DNA from: Megalopta genalis
Lineage: Eukaryota; Arthropoda; Insecta; Hymenoptera; Halictidae
NCBI RefSeq assembly: GCF_051020955.1
Contig: NC_135018.1
Coordinates: forward strand, 7,438,439 to 7,502,438
Reading direction: 5' to 3'
DNA length: 64,000 nucleotides
Shown here: positions 10,345-21,364 of the stretch, piece by piece
Numbering within the stretch: the stretch's first letter is position 1
How the letters are laid out: every line of letters begins with the position of its first letter
The notes under the pieces: generated by a model
The model's database searches: none
What the model saw: only the letters and a program-made list of their open reading frames with translations
Told to the model about the DNA's origin: nothing
Made by a program: the position numbers and the translations under genes

Positions 10345-11175
10345 AAGTTAAAAGTTTACTAAATATTACTTGTATTTATTGAAGTGTTTAAAAATGAGTT
10401 TACTAAATAATACTTCTATATATAAAAGGATTTTAAAATGAGTTTACGAAATATTACACTTCTATTTATAAAAGTGTTTAAAAATGAGTTTACTAAATAT
10501 TACTTCTATTTGTAGAAGTGTTTTAAGATGAATTCACTAAATATTACTTCTATATATAAAAGTATTTTAAAATGAGTTTACGAAATATTACACTTCTATT
10601 TATAAAAGTGTTTAAAAATGAGTTTACTAAATATTACTTCTATTTGTAGAAGTGTTTTAAGGTGAATTCACTAAATATTACTTCTATATATAAAAGTATT
10701 TTTTAAAATGAGTTTACGAAATATTACACTTCTATTTAGAAAAGTATTTAAAAATGAGTTTACTAAATATTACTTCTATTTGTAGAAGTGTTTTAAGATG
10801 AATTCACTAAATATTACTTCTATTTAGAAAAGTATTTTAAAATGAGTTTACGAAATATTACACTTCTATTTAGAAAAGTATTTTAAAATGAGTTTACTAA
10901 ATATTACTTCTATTTGTAGAAGTGTTTTAAGATGAATTCACTAAATATTACTTCTATATATAAAAAAGTATTTTAAAATGAGTTTACGAAATATTACACT
11001 TCTATTTATAAAAGTGTTTAAAAATGAGTTTACTAAATATTACTTCTATTTGTAGAAGTGTTTTAAGGTGAATTCACTAAATATTACTTCTATTTAGAAA
11101 AGTATTTTAAAATGAGTTTACGAAATATATTACACTTCTATTTAGAAAAGTATTTTAAAATGAGTTTATAAGAAT
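10345..11175. repeat. Minisatellite, 42-47 bp units in a 134-136 bp trimer
   Basis: Monomers carry variants of GAGTTTACTAAATATTACTT. The GAGTTTACT variant starts at 10486, 10620, 10756, 10890 and 11026, giving trimer spacings of 134-136 bp. The other two members start GAATTCACT and GAGTTTACG. Small length differences come from (TA) and AA insertions. Confidence 0.93.
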
Positions 11176-12268
11176 ATATAAACCCTATTTATACAAACAG
11201 TTAAATTACAGTTAAATTTAAGCCCTGATCACCAGCATCGCGCTGAACAGCTTGGCGATCGAGAAATTTCTGAACTTCGTCATTTGCAGTGTTCTCTGAC
11301 AGGAGTCTCCAATTACGAATTTTCTTTTTGCCTCGTTCGGTGATTACACTTGATCTAGGACAGGGGGTAAACGAATTGAGAGGGACTGGGCGCGGTTTTC
11401 TCAGCCAGCTAGGGAAATCTGCTGGAACTTCTAATATGATCATCGAATTACCAGAATCGCGCACAGAGATGATCAACGCCGCTCGCGGAGCCTCTATTGC
11501 TCTTTCTTTCTTTGAGACGTCGTTCTAACGAACGTTGCCGGTCGTTAATTACTATTCTCATTCGTGATCCTGGTTACAATTCTTCGGGCTCCGCGATCCC
11601 TTCTTTTGCACCGGCGCGACGAAGGGGTCGTTGTTTCCAGAGAAGAGAATATCATTTCCGGTGACGTATTTAGGCCGATGGTTGTGGATGAAGGCCGGGA
11701 AACTCGCCTGCGAAATCGGAATAATTGTGCTGAGCTACCGGGTTGCAGTTCTCCAAGCCTATTCAGAGACGGTCCGACCGATCAAAAAGCCTCCATTGTT
11801 TTAGCTAAAGCATCGTTACGCTTCGAAAATTGCGTCGCTGATCCGGATTGGTCGTCTCTAGCCTCTCTCAAGGGAAACAGTCCACCTTCGAACAATCTCG
11901 CTCCCTCAATTTATATCCCACACTTCAATACTTATTCGGTCAGTATTGTTACGGCGACTTGTCCAAATCAAGTCGCTGTAATGTGAAACTGCCCTGTTGT
12001 GAGCAACTCCTTAAAGAAAAATAGAAGCGAGGGGTTGCCACGGAGGTGTGTTATCAACGGACAATCGAGTAGTCGAGTTCGGATCATCGAGCGATCAACG
12101 TTTCTAATTCAAAGATCTCTAACATAATTGAATTGAGTTGTATTATAGTTTATGTACTTTATTGTAAATGAAATGCCGCGACGCGAGAGAAATGCAGTAA
12201 TTCGCAACAGTATTATACAACTCAACTAAACCGCGGATTTTATGCATTTATGTACAGTGGACGAAGTA
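11176..12268. other. no recognised gene; family T end at its right edge
   Basis: Frames such as 11564-11986 (140 codons, plus) show no domain. TTGAGTTGTATTATAG at 12133 is mirrored by TATTATACAACTCAA at 12210, an inverted repeat, and AAACCGCGGATTTTATGCAT at 12228 is a family T terminus lying just left of the mariner. Confidence 0.5.
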
Positions 12269-12848
12269 TTGGGTTGGCAACTAAGTAATTGACGATTTGT
12301 TCAATGAAATAAAAAATTTTTTTACTTGGAACGAAGTTGAATCTGTAATGTATTTTCCATTTTGTTCGATGACCTTTTGCCATCTCTCTGACAACTTGAA
12401 AATTCCACGCTCGTAGAAAGTCTGATCCTTTTCGGCCAAAAACTGAGTTAAGTGAGATTTTACAGCGTCATCGTCGTTAAAAGTTTTACCACGAAGGGAG
12501 TTGTCCAGGGATCGAAATAAGTGGTAATCCGATGGCGCGAGATCAGGGCTATATGGTGGGTGTAACATCAATTCCCAACCAATATCCATCAATTTTTGCC
12601 GAGTGGACAAAGACGTGTGCGGCCTAGCATTGTCCTGTTGGAAAATGACACCTTTACGATTGACCAATTCTGGTCGCTTTTCCTTGACCGCTGCATTCAA
12701 TTTGTCCAGTTGCTAACATTCACGGATAATAAAAAATAACATAATAATAATAATAATAATTTTATAATATAACATTTACGGATATCATAAAAATGGGAGT
12801 GAGAGACATCTATAACTGAAATCGGCAATTACTTAGTTGCCAACCCAA
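12269..12848 (-). mobile_element. Internally deleted mariner element
   Basis: 580 bp with near-perfect ends TTGGGTTGGCAACTAAGTAA and its inverse, flanked by TA on both sides as mariners require. An intact mariner is about 1.3 kb, so roughly half is missing. The region 5' of the coding remnant holds an (AAT)n stretch between two imperfect copies of CATTyACGGATA. It cannot encode a working transposase but has both ends, so it could be moved by a related active element. Confidence 0.92.
12281..12712 (-). pseudogene. mariner transposase C-terminal half
   Basis: About 140 codons. The residues include FQQDNARPHTS, carrying the second catalytic Asp, and PYSPDLAPSDYHLF, carrying the third, 34 residues later as in the mariner D,D34D signature. 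The first Asp and the N-terminal helix-turn-helix DNA-binding part are absent, so it is catalytically dead. The remaining frame has no internal stop, which argues for a fairly recent deletion. The text resembles the cecropia/mellifera-like branch more than Himar-type irritans, from memory of the families only. It would act in the nucleus as a cut-and-paste recombinase if complete. Confidence 0.9.
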
Positions 12849-12877
12849 TATAATGATAGATTCATCTCTCATCTTTC

Positions 12878-13190
12878 AAAGAGAACTTTCTTGAACATTT
12901 ATTTATAAAGTTAAAATTTCCGTGATACAAAAGTTGTGTTCTGAACTGACTTATCGGAACAACGATAATTGTATCCGTTGAGATATAATAATACTTTTAT
13001 TCAGCATAGGATATAGTAATACATTTAACCAGCACCTCTGGTTAATTGGTCATTTTCTAGAAATTGGAATTTGGACGAATAAGTTATCCATTTGAAATTT
13101 GATTATTTATTAATAATAACGTAAAATGCCTGGAAAATGATTAAATTAATCAATCAGTGGTGAACATGTTATTCGACGCAAATTGAGCAA
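12878..13190. repeat. Dispersed repeat Q, copy 1
   Basis: About 300 bp, alignable by eye with 22553-22850: shared blocks TTGAACATTTATTTATAAA, GATAATTGTATCCGTT, TTTGAAATTTGATT and AACGTAAAATG in the same order. Strongly diverged, so old. The following GCGGTGACATAACCTAAAA (13234) also recurs near 42083. No coding frame. Confidence 0.65.
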
Positions 13191-13317
13191 ATCAAGACAA
13201 ATCTCAGCCGCATTGGAGAGCAAACAGAAAATGCGCGGTGACATAACCTAAAAACTAACCGTGAGTTTAATATAAAAAATTAAAATAATTTTTGCGGTAT
13301 TTTAAGAACATCCGTCT

Positions 13318-13470
13318 TCTAGACGTTTAATGCTGATAAACAAATAATTGATTGAATTCAAGTGAAAGAATGTGATATATCTTATTCCATAAATACAAAA
13401 TTGAAAATAAATTAAAGGCACGGTAACTCTGACCACTACCCCATAGTAACTATCTCCGCTGCCCTGTGCA
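13318..13470. repeat. Dispersed repeat P, copy 2 (reverse)
   Basis: Similar to 47995-48130 in the same orientation (AATAATTGATTGAATT..., then AAAGGCACGGTAA) and to 6401-6472 in reverse. It is immediately followed by a family T MITE. Confidence 0.55.
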
Positions 13471-13501
13471 CTGAAATATGAAACAGTGGAATTAGAGTTA
13501 T

Positions 13502-13706
13502 CACTAGACTGCGGATTTTTATGTAAAATAAAAATTGTCTGCATCCATTGCAAGGAATAGATATTAAATAACAAATTAATTCTTCTTTAGTCATCTTAAT
13601 AAACTAAAGATAATACATTGATGTTCTATGATGCTATTAATCTTTACAGTATTTTAAATTGTAACTGATCAATTTTGGCATAAATGCATAAAATCCGCAG
13701 TATAGT
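13502..13706. mobile_element. MITE, family T (best copy)
   Basis: About 205 bp from ACTAGACTGCGGATTTTTAT to ATAAAATCCGCAGTATAGTT. Both ends are well preserved and the interior shares AAATAAAAATTGTC with the copy at 1054. No frame. Confidence 0.85.
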
Positions 13707-14384
13707 TAACACCGTTTAAAGAGTTTCAAACAAATATGGCACCGCATTTATAATCCATTTTACGCGGGAGTCTGACGTCACGACTCAGAGGTGCCATTAA
13801 AACTAGCCATACGATGGCAATCAGAAATCTCGAAAATACTCCTTTGATATCAATAATTTCTGGACAGATCGGTCTACAGCCGCGGTGACGTTGACCTCAA
13901 CGCCGAAAGTAACCAGACACCGTTGCTCCATTTCGACTGTTGCATTTTAATTTCGCGAATAACTCTGTCGAGACATTCGGTCACGCGAAACATATCCACG
14001 ATCGTCCAATAATTATTTAAATCTTCCACGTATAAATAGTCGATCGCGATCGTTAATTCATCAACGCCGCTTTCACGCGGCGTTGTTGCACTTTCGTATT
14101 CACTGATGCTCGCTGTCGCGAGCTGTCTTCGTAAAAGTCGGCGAAATGTAGTGGCGACGCTAGTCGCGAAAGTACTTAACCGACTCGCGTTCGCGTGTTT
14201 CATAGTCGCCGCGCTAATGTACGTCGTGAAACACGGTTTGTTCGTATCCATTTTTGATATCTGCGACCTCGTTAATGCGAACGACGTCTATGCTATTCGA
14301 TTTTCACGCCAGCCTCGTTTGGGATCGACGCCGTTTCGAATTCTTTAAATTAATTGTGCGGTCGTAAGGAGAAACGATTTCCAC
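13707..14384. other. no recognised gene
   Basis: Moderately GC-rich. Opposed frames 13874-14251 and 14106-14348 have no recognisable domain. Confidence 0.45.
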
Positions 14385-14691
14385 AAATTTCAGTTTACGA
14401 AATTACGAGACACCTGATTAGCTCGATTGTTTTTGACAATAGAAAAAAAAGTGTCAGACAAGAGTTGTTTGGTTTCGAGGGGCACGTAATACGATGTCAA
14501 TGATTTTTTTATAGCTGGAGGTGTAGAGGACATACGAAGGTCAAACTTGTTTTTTTAAATGGGATGACCTAATTTTTTTATTTACATTCTGATAGAGCCT
14601 TTCAAGACGACTACAATGACCCATAGATGAAGATCATTCGAGGTCACAACATATGAACTGCAATGAAAAACAAATCCTCGCGTTCAAGTTT

Positions 14692-14764
14692 CCTTGTACT
14701 AACATGCGGATGTTGTTCTACAGCGGCTAAAATATTTATCACATTCGCCTCGTTAGCCACTCTT
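14692..14764 (-). pseudogene. DUF4817-type frame, continuation beyond the insert
   Basis: Reading on the minus strand across one TTAA, the frame continues as KRVANEANVINILAAVEQHP and ends in a STRKLERE-like helix before running into the left arm. This is the expected second helix-turn-helix of the family. The frame continuity is direct evidence that the piggyBac insertion added nothing except itself and a TTAA. Confidence 0.7.
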
Positions 14765-14940
14765 TTAACACGTTGACTGCCGCGTCACCCGTATTCGGGT
14801 GACAGCAAAAGTTCTCATCAGGCCAATTCGGGTGACGCTGATTTGACTACTTACAAAGGATTTCCGAAAATATTTCCACAAATATTCTACAGGAGGTAAT
14901 GAAACTATTGAATTCTTATAAAAATGGTTTATTAAAAAAA

Positions 14941-15054
14941 TTATTCGCAGTGTATAACATTAAAACATTCTCTGCAAAGTTGAAGTTGATCAGGACAGCT
15001 TGGACAAAAAGTTGTTTGTTTTTTCAGATATGCTCGTGCCTCTGATCGGTCCAT
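14941..15054 (-). pseudogene. piggyBac cysteine-rich domain remnant
   Basis: 37 codons in the alternative frame with the CxxC-x6-CxxCF-x3-HC pattern, as in the other three copies. Confidence 0.75.
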
Positions 15055-15242
15055 TTCGTATCTTTTACTTGAACTGTAGCTTCCTCAGTATCATCAACAT
15101 TTCTTTCTTCTTCCATGACCAATTCTCGTAAAATCTCGTCAATAGTATCTTCATAACATTCATTATCACTAAGATTGTATTTATCAGTATCCAAATCAGA
15201 ATCTGACGATGTAATTTTATTTATGCTTCTCCTTCCGGACAA
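15024..15242 (-). pseudogene. piggyBac transposase N-terminal remnant
   Basis: 72 codons, acidic, differing from the copy at 3274 by a few residues (starts MSGRR, QVKD for QIKD). No internal stop and no catalytic core. Confidence 0.75.
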
Positions 15243-15435
15243 TCCGATCTCTTTTCATTATTGAACAAAAATAAGGGCAGAGATTTTAAGTTATACCATT
15301 CGGTACTCGGCAAAGATTCCAACTGTTCATGCAGGAACAGAAACAGATATGAATTAACAGCGCACGCTTCCTATAGCGGCACGGGTGGCCTGTAGGAGAT
15401 TTTATTGTAAATACGCGTGGCAGTCAACGTGTTAA

Positions 15436-15612
15436 CTCGATCGGGTGTTTTGTTTGCCATACTTCCTGTTTCTTGAAACTCTTTAACAATATGCGACAAC
15501 AATGGCAATGAAGACTCAACACGATCGGGAAATCTTGCACCATAGACACGCATTGCTTCCCTTGTAACTCTACGATATTTGTTGTATAAGCGAAAATCAT
15601 ATCTACTTTATC
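15436..15612 (-). pseudogene. DUF4817-type helix-turn-helix, upstream part
   Basis: The minus-strand reading contains YRRVTREAMRVYGARFPDR followed by a second helix region and a GSMANKTPDRV tail. This matches the DUF4817 helix-turn-helix seen at the amino end of many insect IS630/Tc1-like transposases. A stretch read as KVDMIFAY sits one frame off upstream, showing an old frameshift near 15580. The frame ends at the TTAA where the piggyBac derivative is inserted and picks up again at 14764 on the other side. Confidence 0.75.
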
Positions 15613-16196
15613 TGTATTTGTTTAACGCATTTTTGTGTGATTCAATGTGTTTACGTTTATGTTTTATGACTCATAATAGTGATACCGAGAGGAACATATT
15701 TTAATAATAGCAGAACATGCAAGATGTTTGAAAAGTGGCTTGGAAGAATTTGTTTCGCATTGCAGTTCATATGTTGTAACCTTGAATAACCTTTATTTAT
15801 AGGTCATTGTATTCGTCTTGAAAGCCTTTATCAGAATGTGAATAGAAGATTAGGTCATCCCATTTAAAAAAACAAGATTGACCTTCATATGTCCTCTACG
15901 TCTCCACCGATAAAAAAGTTATCGACATCGTATAATGTGCTCCTCGAAATCAACACCCTTTTTTTCTATTGTCCAAAACAAGCGAGTTATTCAGGTGTTC
16001 TGTTTCAAATGGCCCGTCCTGTATATTACATGCATTAGTATGCATATATCAGGAAAGAGTCGTGGAATATTCACGAATTCGATAGGATGAAAAACAATGA
16101 AGAAACAAGAAAACGCTAATAGTGCAAAGCAATTACAGTGATCAGATACGCGGCAATATGGCCGGCACTGTCCTTCAGAACCTCATTCTACTCATC

Positions 16197-16412
16197 GAGA
16201 TTTATACATATTTATACATTTATATATATTTATACATATTTATACATATTTATACATTTATATATATTTATACATTTATATATATTTATACATTTATATA
16301 TATTTATACATATTTATACATTTATATGTATTTATACATATTTATACATTTATATATATTTATACATATTTATACATATTTATACATTTATATATATTTA
16401 TACATATTTGCA
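16197..16412. repeat. AT minisatellite, TATACATTTATATATATT
   Basis: Alternating 10-12 bp blocks of ATATTTATACA and TTTATATATA. Frames of about 100 codons run through it in two phases and are by-products. Confidence 0.9.
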
Positions 16413-17213
16413 GACAATATTACAAAACTAACTGTTGACTCTGTCTGTGTTAATATTAGTTCGTGTTCTTTCTCGTAAAAATGGGTACGCGTATTTAAAC
16501 ATCCGTATATAAAAAGATAAGAATGAAATAAAAATGAAATATCTCGAAAATAGACTGCGGATTTTAAATGAAATAATTTGGAAAATAATTCGAATTCAAG
16601 AAAGTTTTATTCCGATTTATAGAGGTTTTTACAACGCGGCGGAAGGGAATGGATAAAACCTTCGCGCCTTATAGAGATTTGCGAGTATACATATGTGTCA
16701 TGTGACGTTCTTCCTTGCAAGCACAGAATTATCTGGGCCACTTTTTTCGTCGGACCTTTTACTCCGCACACGTTGACCCTTATTCGGAAAACCGGCCATC
16801 CGTGTCGGTCGACGAAGGCTAATTATTCGCTCATCCGACTGTGTATCGTTTGGATCACTTTGAAAATTTGCGATCGCATCTGGCGGACCAGAAACCGACC
16901 GGCTCGCTGAATTATCGACCGCCGCTGCACCAGGAAACCGGCCATAATGCATGCACGGATCGGCAGGAATTTCGTACGGACACTGCTGCAATTATCGAGC
17001 GTAGTTTTTGGCCGATTTTCGGCGTAGCACCGGTGCGATCACTTTCGACTTGTATGGATCGTCATGCTAATAGCGCAAATCATTCCCAACTTCTTCGAAA
17101 TGCCGAACGTATTCTTTCGTTCCAGCGAGAAACATTTCATTTTCATCGAAGCATTCAAGATATAATATAAAACACCTGTCGGTTGAATCGCAAAAATTTT
17201 TCAAAATTAAGAA
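16413..17213. other. no recognised gene
   Basis: GC-rich at 16690-17100 with opposed frames (16698-16991 minus, 16841-17170 plus), no domain. AGACTGCGGATTTTAAATG at 16553 is a lone family T end. Confidence 0.45.
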
Positions 17214-18228
17214 TTAACCCCTTAACCCCTTAACGCGCAGAAACGTATTAACACGGGCGTGCAAAACCGGCCAAAATGTGCAGACCCGTATATATACGGT
17301 CGGCGTCGCAACTTATGTCGCTAAAATGTTCAGATTCGAACAACATAAAAATAACTTAATAAAAACCAAGGAAAACATTCAATTTATTGATATTCATTGT
17401 GTAATTCTGTATTGTAAGCTGTAAAGTTTGTTTATTTGGGATTATAAAATATGGCCTTTTAGGGTGACGCTTATAAGCATCTCTGACCTGGTAATTGTTT
17501 CTATCTATCTATATCCATTATTGCGTATCTAATTAGCGTTGGCACTTTTGTGAGTTTTGTTATGACTAATTTATTTATTACTCTCCAGTTATCTCCGATC
17601 TCTTTCTATTTTTTGCTTATTCAGGAATAAAATATGCACTTTTAGGATGGAAATAAAGTAGACGTTATCAAAGTGAATTTCTTCAAAGACAATTGTTTTT
17701 TATTTTTTACAAATATTATTAGTGTCAACATATAAAAACGTTTTTGTTTTATGGTGTATTTTTATAGAGAGTAAATTGGATTTTTAGTGTATAAAAGGTA
17801 TGTTTTCTAATGTTGAAATAAGGAATGTTGGGCTATGTGCTGCACCTTGTTTTGAAATTTACCATACAAAAGAAAATTTTGAATAGTTTTAGTTTATTTT
17901 TATTTTTCAGCTAATAAATATTATTATTATATTATTACAAATTTAGGTAAAATTAAATATTTTTCAGTTTTTTTTTTCGTCTCCTCCTTCCCCTTCAAAA
18001 TAGTAACTGGTAATTGAAAAACAGTACGATGGGTACAAAATTCGATCTGCAATGCGATTCAATATTCACTATAATTATTTATCCATTATTTTTATTGAAT
18101 TTTTAGTAATTTTTGCATTTCTTTTACATATTTATTGAAATTAAGGTCCAAATATGTATTTTCTTAGATAAAAAAAATTGATTTTTTTTGGTCGGTTTTC
18201 TTTTTTAAATTGTGCATTAAGGGGTTAA
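17214..18228. mobile_element. TTAA element E1, TTAACCCCTTAA ends
   Basis: About 1 kb from TTAACCCCTTAACGCGCA (17222; preceded by one more TTAACCCC) to TGTGCATTAAGGGGTTAA. Inverted ends of about 18 bp with TTAA edges. AT-rich interior, no frame of note. Confidence 0.75.
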
Positions 18229-18940
18229 TGCACAGTTTTTCTGAAAAAGGCCGGCCAAAAAAAATCAATTTTTTTTATGTAAGAAAACACAATTTAGAAC
18301 GTTGTCTTGGCAAGAAAATTACAAAAATACAAAAATAATCGAAATTTTTATTGCAATTTTGGATTTTGATAACATTGCAGAAAATAGTCGAATATTGTAA
18401 TATTTACACGCACATCGACTTTTTTCATCTTTCTTCTCGAATTCCCATTTTTTTCAGAATAAACATTATTATCAGTAAAAATATTTATTTATACTTTTAA
18501 AACATAAATAATAACAATACTAGTATTTAAAATATTTATTATTATATTTATATATATTATTACTTATATTTTATTTTACATTATATTTTAGTAAAATATA
18601 TATTGAAAAATGAGCGAATCAGAATCTGAATATGAATACGCTGTCGGAAAGCGGCTCACAAGGAAGAGATAAGTCGTAAGTGATAAGTAGAAAAAGGATA
18701 TATTTTATGCTTGAATAAGTAAGTGTTACATAGCTTACAATCCCATGTAAATGATAAATATCAATAAAACGATTGTTCTTTTTTTTGCTTTCACATTGTT
18801 GTCTTCAATTCTCGATTGCATTCGAGTGTGAAAAATTATAGCAACATAAAGTACAACGCCGCTCGAATTATCTCGAGTGTGCACAGTTTGGCCAGTTTAG
18901 CGCGCTCGAGTTAACTCGAGCGTGCACGTTAAGGGGTTAA
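18225..18940. mobile_element. TTAA element E2, head-to-head with E1
   Basis: Starts TTAATGCACAG at the right edge of E1 and ends CGTGCACGTTAAGGGGTTAA. The junction near 18222 is a large imperfect palindrome: GATTTTTTTTGGTCGG (18179) is mirrored by GGCCAAAAAAAATC (18254), showing related elements joined end to end. The right end also carries the palindrome CTCGAGTTAACTCGAG. Confidence 0.75.
18610..18684 (+). pseudogene. possible acidic transposase N-terminal stub
   Basis: A 24-codon frame opening MSESESEYEYAVGKRLT, then a double stop. Its acidic start inside a TTAA element resembles the amino end of piggyBac-type transposases, but it is too short to be sure. Confidence 0.3.
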
Positions 18941-20070
18941 AAAGAATGATAAAACAATTTCGTTTGCTTTAAAAATATCGTAGATATATAGCAATTGATA
19001 GTTCGTTTCGCAAAAATATACTATTACAGTTAACATTAAAAGCCTGTGTCCGACGTGTGTGTTTTTTGATTTGCTAGAATCCCGATTCGGCCCACTGCGC
19101 GGCGCGTCGCTAGCCTCGAACTTGCTGTGCGGCACGTCATTCGATTAAGTAATATTTACGAGCGTGGCGAATGATAAACGGAGGGAGGGTGCCGCGCGTA
19201 TCATTTTCGAAATTGCATTTCTAGAGAGCCCGGGAACACGTAGGACGCGGCCAACGGCGCACCGCGGCGCGCGTCGCGTCGGCCAATGTTTTTAAGCGCC
19301 TCGCCGACTCGCCGAGTCCCGAGGAAATAGGATGAGAAAAGCTGTGCTCTGCCGCCGGGGCGTTATCACGATAAACGGACGACCATATTTTTCTGAGACG
19401 TGCCGGCTTCCATTACACCCGCTCGTTAATGTTCCCTCTGCTGAAAGCGTCGGCCGAGTATCGTAACGACGCCCGGTCCCGGCACTTTATTAACTTCTCA
19501 TCGCAATCAAGCCGTCCCTCGTCCGCCGGAAAAATGTATATCATCGATCCACGCTTTGTCGCGTGTCACCGTGCGCGAAATTTTATTTTCATCCCGGGGC
19601 TCTTTTCTTCTACCACGCAGAATCCGCGATCCAACACGGTCGGCGTCATGGCCGCGTCGTTTCTTCATACTTGTTCACCGCAATTTCGTCATTTCGTTGA
19701 TCTCGATCGCTAGGTATTTTGGTGTGTAAATGATGGATTGGAATTCATAAGCTATAATAATAAATAATTCGTCGGTCGGAGACCACAAAATATGCACGTC
19801 GCCACATATGTACTTCCTTGTTAATGTACAGAATCCTTTTGTTTTTCAGTATGCTCTTATTTCTTGTTAACACTGTAATGTTTATGTAAATTCATGAAAT
19901 AATTCAACATGTGCGAACATACACATAAAACAAAAAAAAACAACAATAGCAACACATTTAATACAACAAAAATATTTGTCCTTTCTGTGATAATTATTAA
20001 TGCAATCACCTACATAATTATTAAAGCATCGTACACATGTTGTGTGAGCGACCATTAAAGTGTTAATACA
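18941..20070. other. GC-rich block then AT-rich, no recognised gene
   Basis: 19140-19700 is CpG-rich with a 94-codon frame (19429-19713 plus) lacking any domain. It might be promoter or untranslated DNA. The rest is AT-rich. Confidence 0.4.
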
Positions 20071-20074
20071 CGTA

Positions 20075-20754
20075 AGTAGTAGTTGTAGAAGTTGTAGTAG
20101 TAGTAGTAGTAGTAATAATAGTAGTAATAGTAGTAGTAGTAGTAGTAATAATAGTAGTAATAGTAGTAGTAGTAGTAGTAATAATAGTAGTAATAGTAGT
20201 AGCAGTAGTAGTAATAATAGTAGTAATAGTAGTAGTAGTAGTAGTAATAATAGTAGTAATAGTAGTAGTAGTAGTAGTAGTAATAGTAGTAATAGTAGTA
20301 GTAATAATAGTAGTAATAGTAGTAGTAGTAGTAGTAGTAATAATAATAATAGTAGTAATAGTAGTAGTAGTAGTAGTAGTAGTAATAATAGTAGTAATAG
20401 TAGTAGTAGTAGTAGTAATAGTAGTAGTAGTAGTAGTAGTAATAATAGTAGTAGTAGTAGTAGTAGTAGTAATAATAGTAGTAATTGTAGTAGTAGTAGT
20501 AGTAGTAATAATAATAGTAATAGTAGTAGTAGTAGTAGTAGTAGTAATAATAGTAGTAATAGTAGTAGTAGTAGTAATAATAGTAGTAATAGTAGTAGTA
20601 ATAGTAGTAGTAGTAGTAGTAATAATAGTAGTAGTAGTAGTAATAATAGTAGTAATAGTAGTAGTAGTAGTAATAATAGTAGTAGTAGTAGTAATAATAG
20701 TAGTAATAGTAGTAGTAGTAGTAATAATAGTAGTAATAGTAGTAGTAGTAGTAA
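20075..20754. repeat. TAG/TAA triplet array, about 680 bp
   Basis: Uninterrupted triplets of TAG with TAA inserted in a recurring pattern ((TAG)4-7 TAATAA TAGTAGTAA). Frames of 247 (plus, Ser/Asn) and 284 codons (minus, Tyr) arise only because one phase of each strand lacks stops. No coding meaning. Confidence 0.97.
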
Positions 20755-21360
20755 ACCGTTTGTTCGGTTATTTTCATCCTTTGAAGAGGTACTTGAAAAT
20801 TAAAATATACATTTAAAATGTTGACGTGTGTTCTCCATTTAAACTTGCTCTTTAATAATATTTTTGATAATGAGTCCAAATACATATACATTTGACCACT
20901 TTGACACAACGTACCTCGTACCTAACAATGCTGTACCTCTTCTCCGCGCATTTTTATTAGAAAGTACTTAACTCATAAGTTACGGAGTATCGTTTAAAAT
21001 TAATTATAAGTTCCAATTGGTACACGTGGTTCTGCCGTCATCGTAAATTTCGCACGCGTATAAAAACCGAGAATTCGCTTACACGTTAATTTCAGTTTCG
21101 TTCAGGAAATGTTGGATCATTTTTTTGCTTGTTAGCCACTCTTTTAGCAACGCTTGGAATTACGCTTCCCTTGGATCGTTTCGTTTCTGTAATAGTCAGT
21201 TAAACTACTTTCCACACTTGACCGATTTTTGCAGCGTACTTCGCGAAGCAGAACTGAAATTTCTGGTAATTAACAGTCGGTATTTGTGGTACATCTATAC
21301 CAAATCGTTGTATCTACCCTACGAGAGACTACGATTTTATACCAAATACAATTTGGAATG
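20755..21360. other. no recognised gene
   Basis: TTGTTAGCCACTCTTTTAGC at 21130 resembles the DUF4817-type text at 14750, read on the minus strand as AKRVAN. It may be a scrap of a related element. Confidence 0.4.
21059..21098 (+). promoter_or_regulatory. Possible TATA plus initiator pair
   Basis: TATAAAAA at 21059 and TTCAGTTT at 21091, an arthropod-initiator-like TCAGT about 35 bp downstream. Spacing is slightly long and no gene follows, so this may be chance. Confidence 0.2.
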
Positions 21361-21364
21361 AACA

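Larger units (their letters stand above)
14765..15435 (-). mobile_element. Non-autonomous piggyBac element, copy C2
   Basis: 671 bp, TTAA at both edges, ends TTAACACGTTGACTGCC and its inverse (GGCAGTCAACGTGTTAA). Same order of parts as the copy at 3015, and the same 11-bp subterminal deletion and CCACAAAT/GAAACTATT variants. Best-preserved ends in the window. Confidence 0.93.
14385..16022 (-). mobile_element. IS630-like element with long inverted arms, disrupted by piggyBac copy
   Basis: Outer arms at about 14385-14680 and 15745-16022 are imperfect inverted repeats of nearly 300 bp: TTTTTTTAAATGGGATGACC in the left arm is mirrored by GGTCATCCCATTTAAAAAAA in the right. The right edge reads GGCCCGTCCTGTA. 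Between the arms lies a DUF4817-type helix-turn-helix frame on the minus strand, interrupted by the piggyBac derivative at 14765-15435. Without that insert the element would be just under 1 kb, so it is itself a deletion derivative lacking a DDE domain. Confidence 0.8.

Noticed and set aside
20055..20909. Long poly-Tyr and Ser/Asn frames on the two strands
   Set aside because: They follow directly from the TAG/TAA triplet array.
21130..21150. 20-base match to the DUF4817 region as another element copy
   Set aside because: Too short and without flanking similarity; noted only as a possible scrap.
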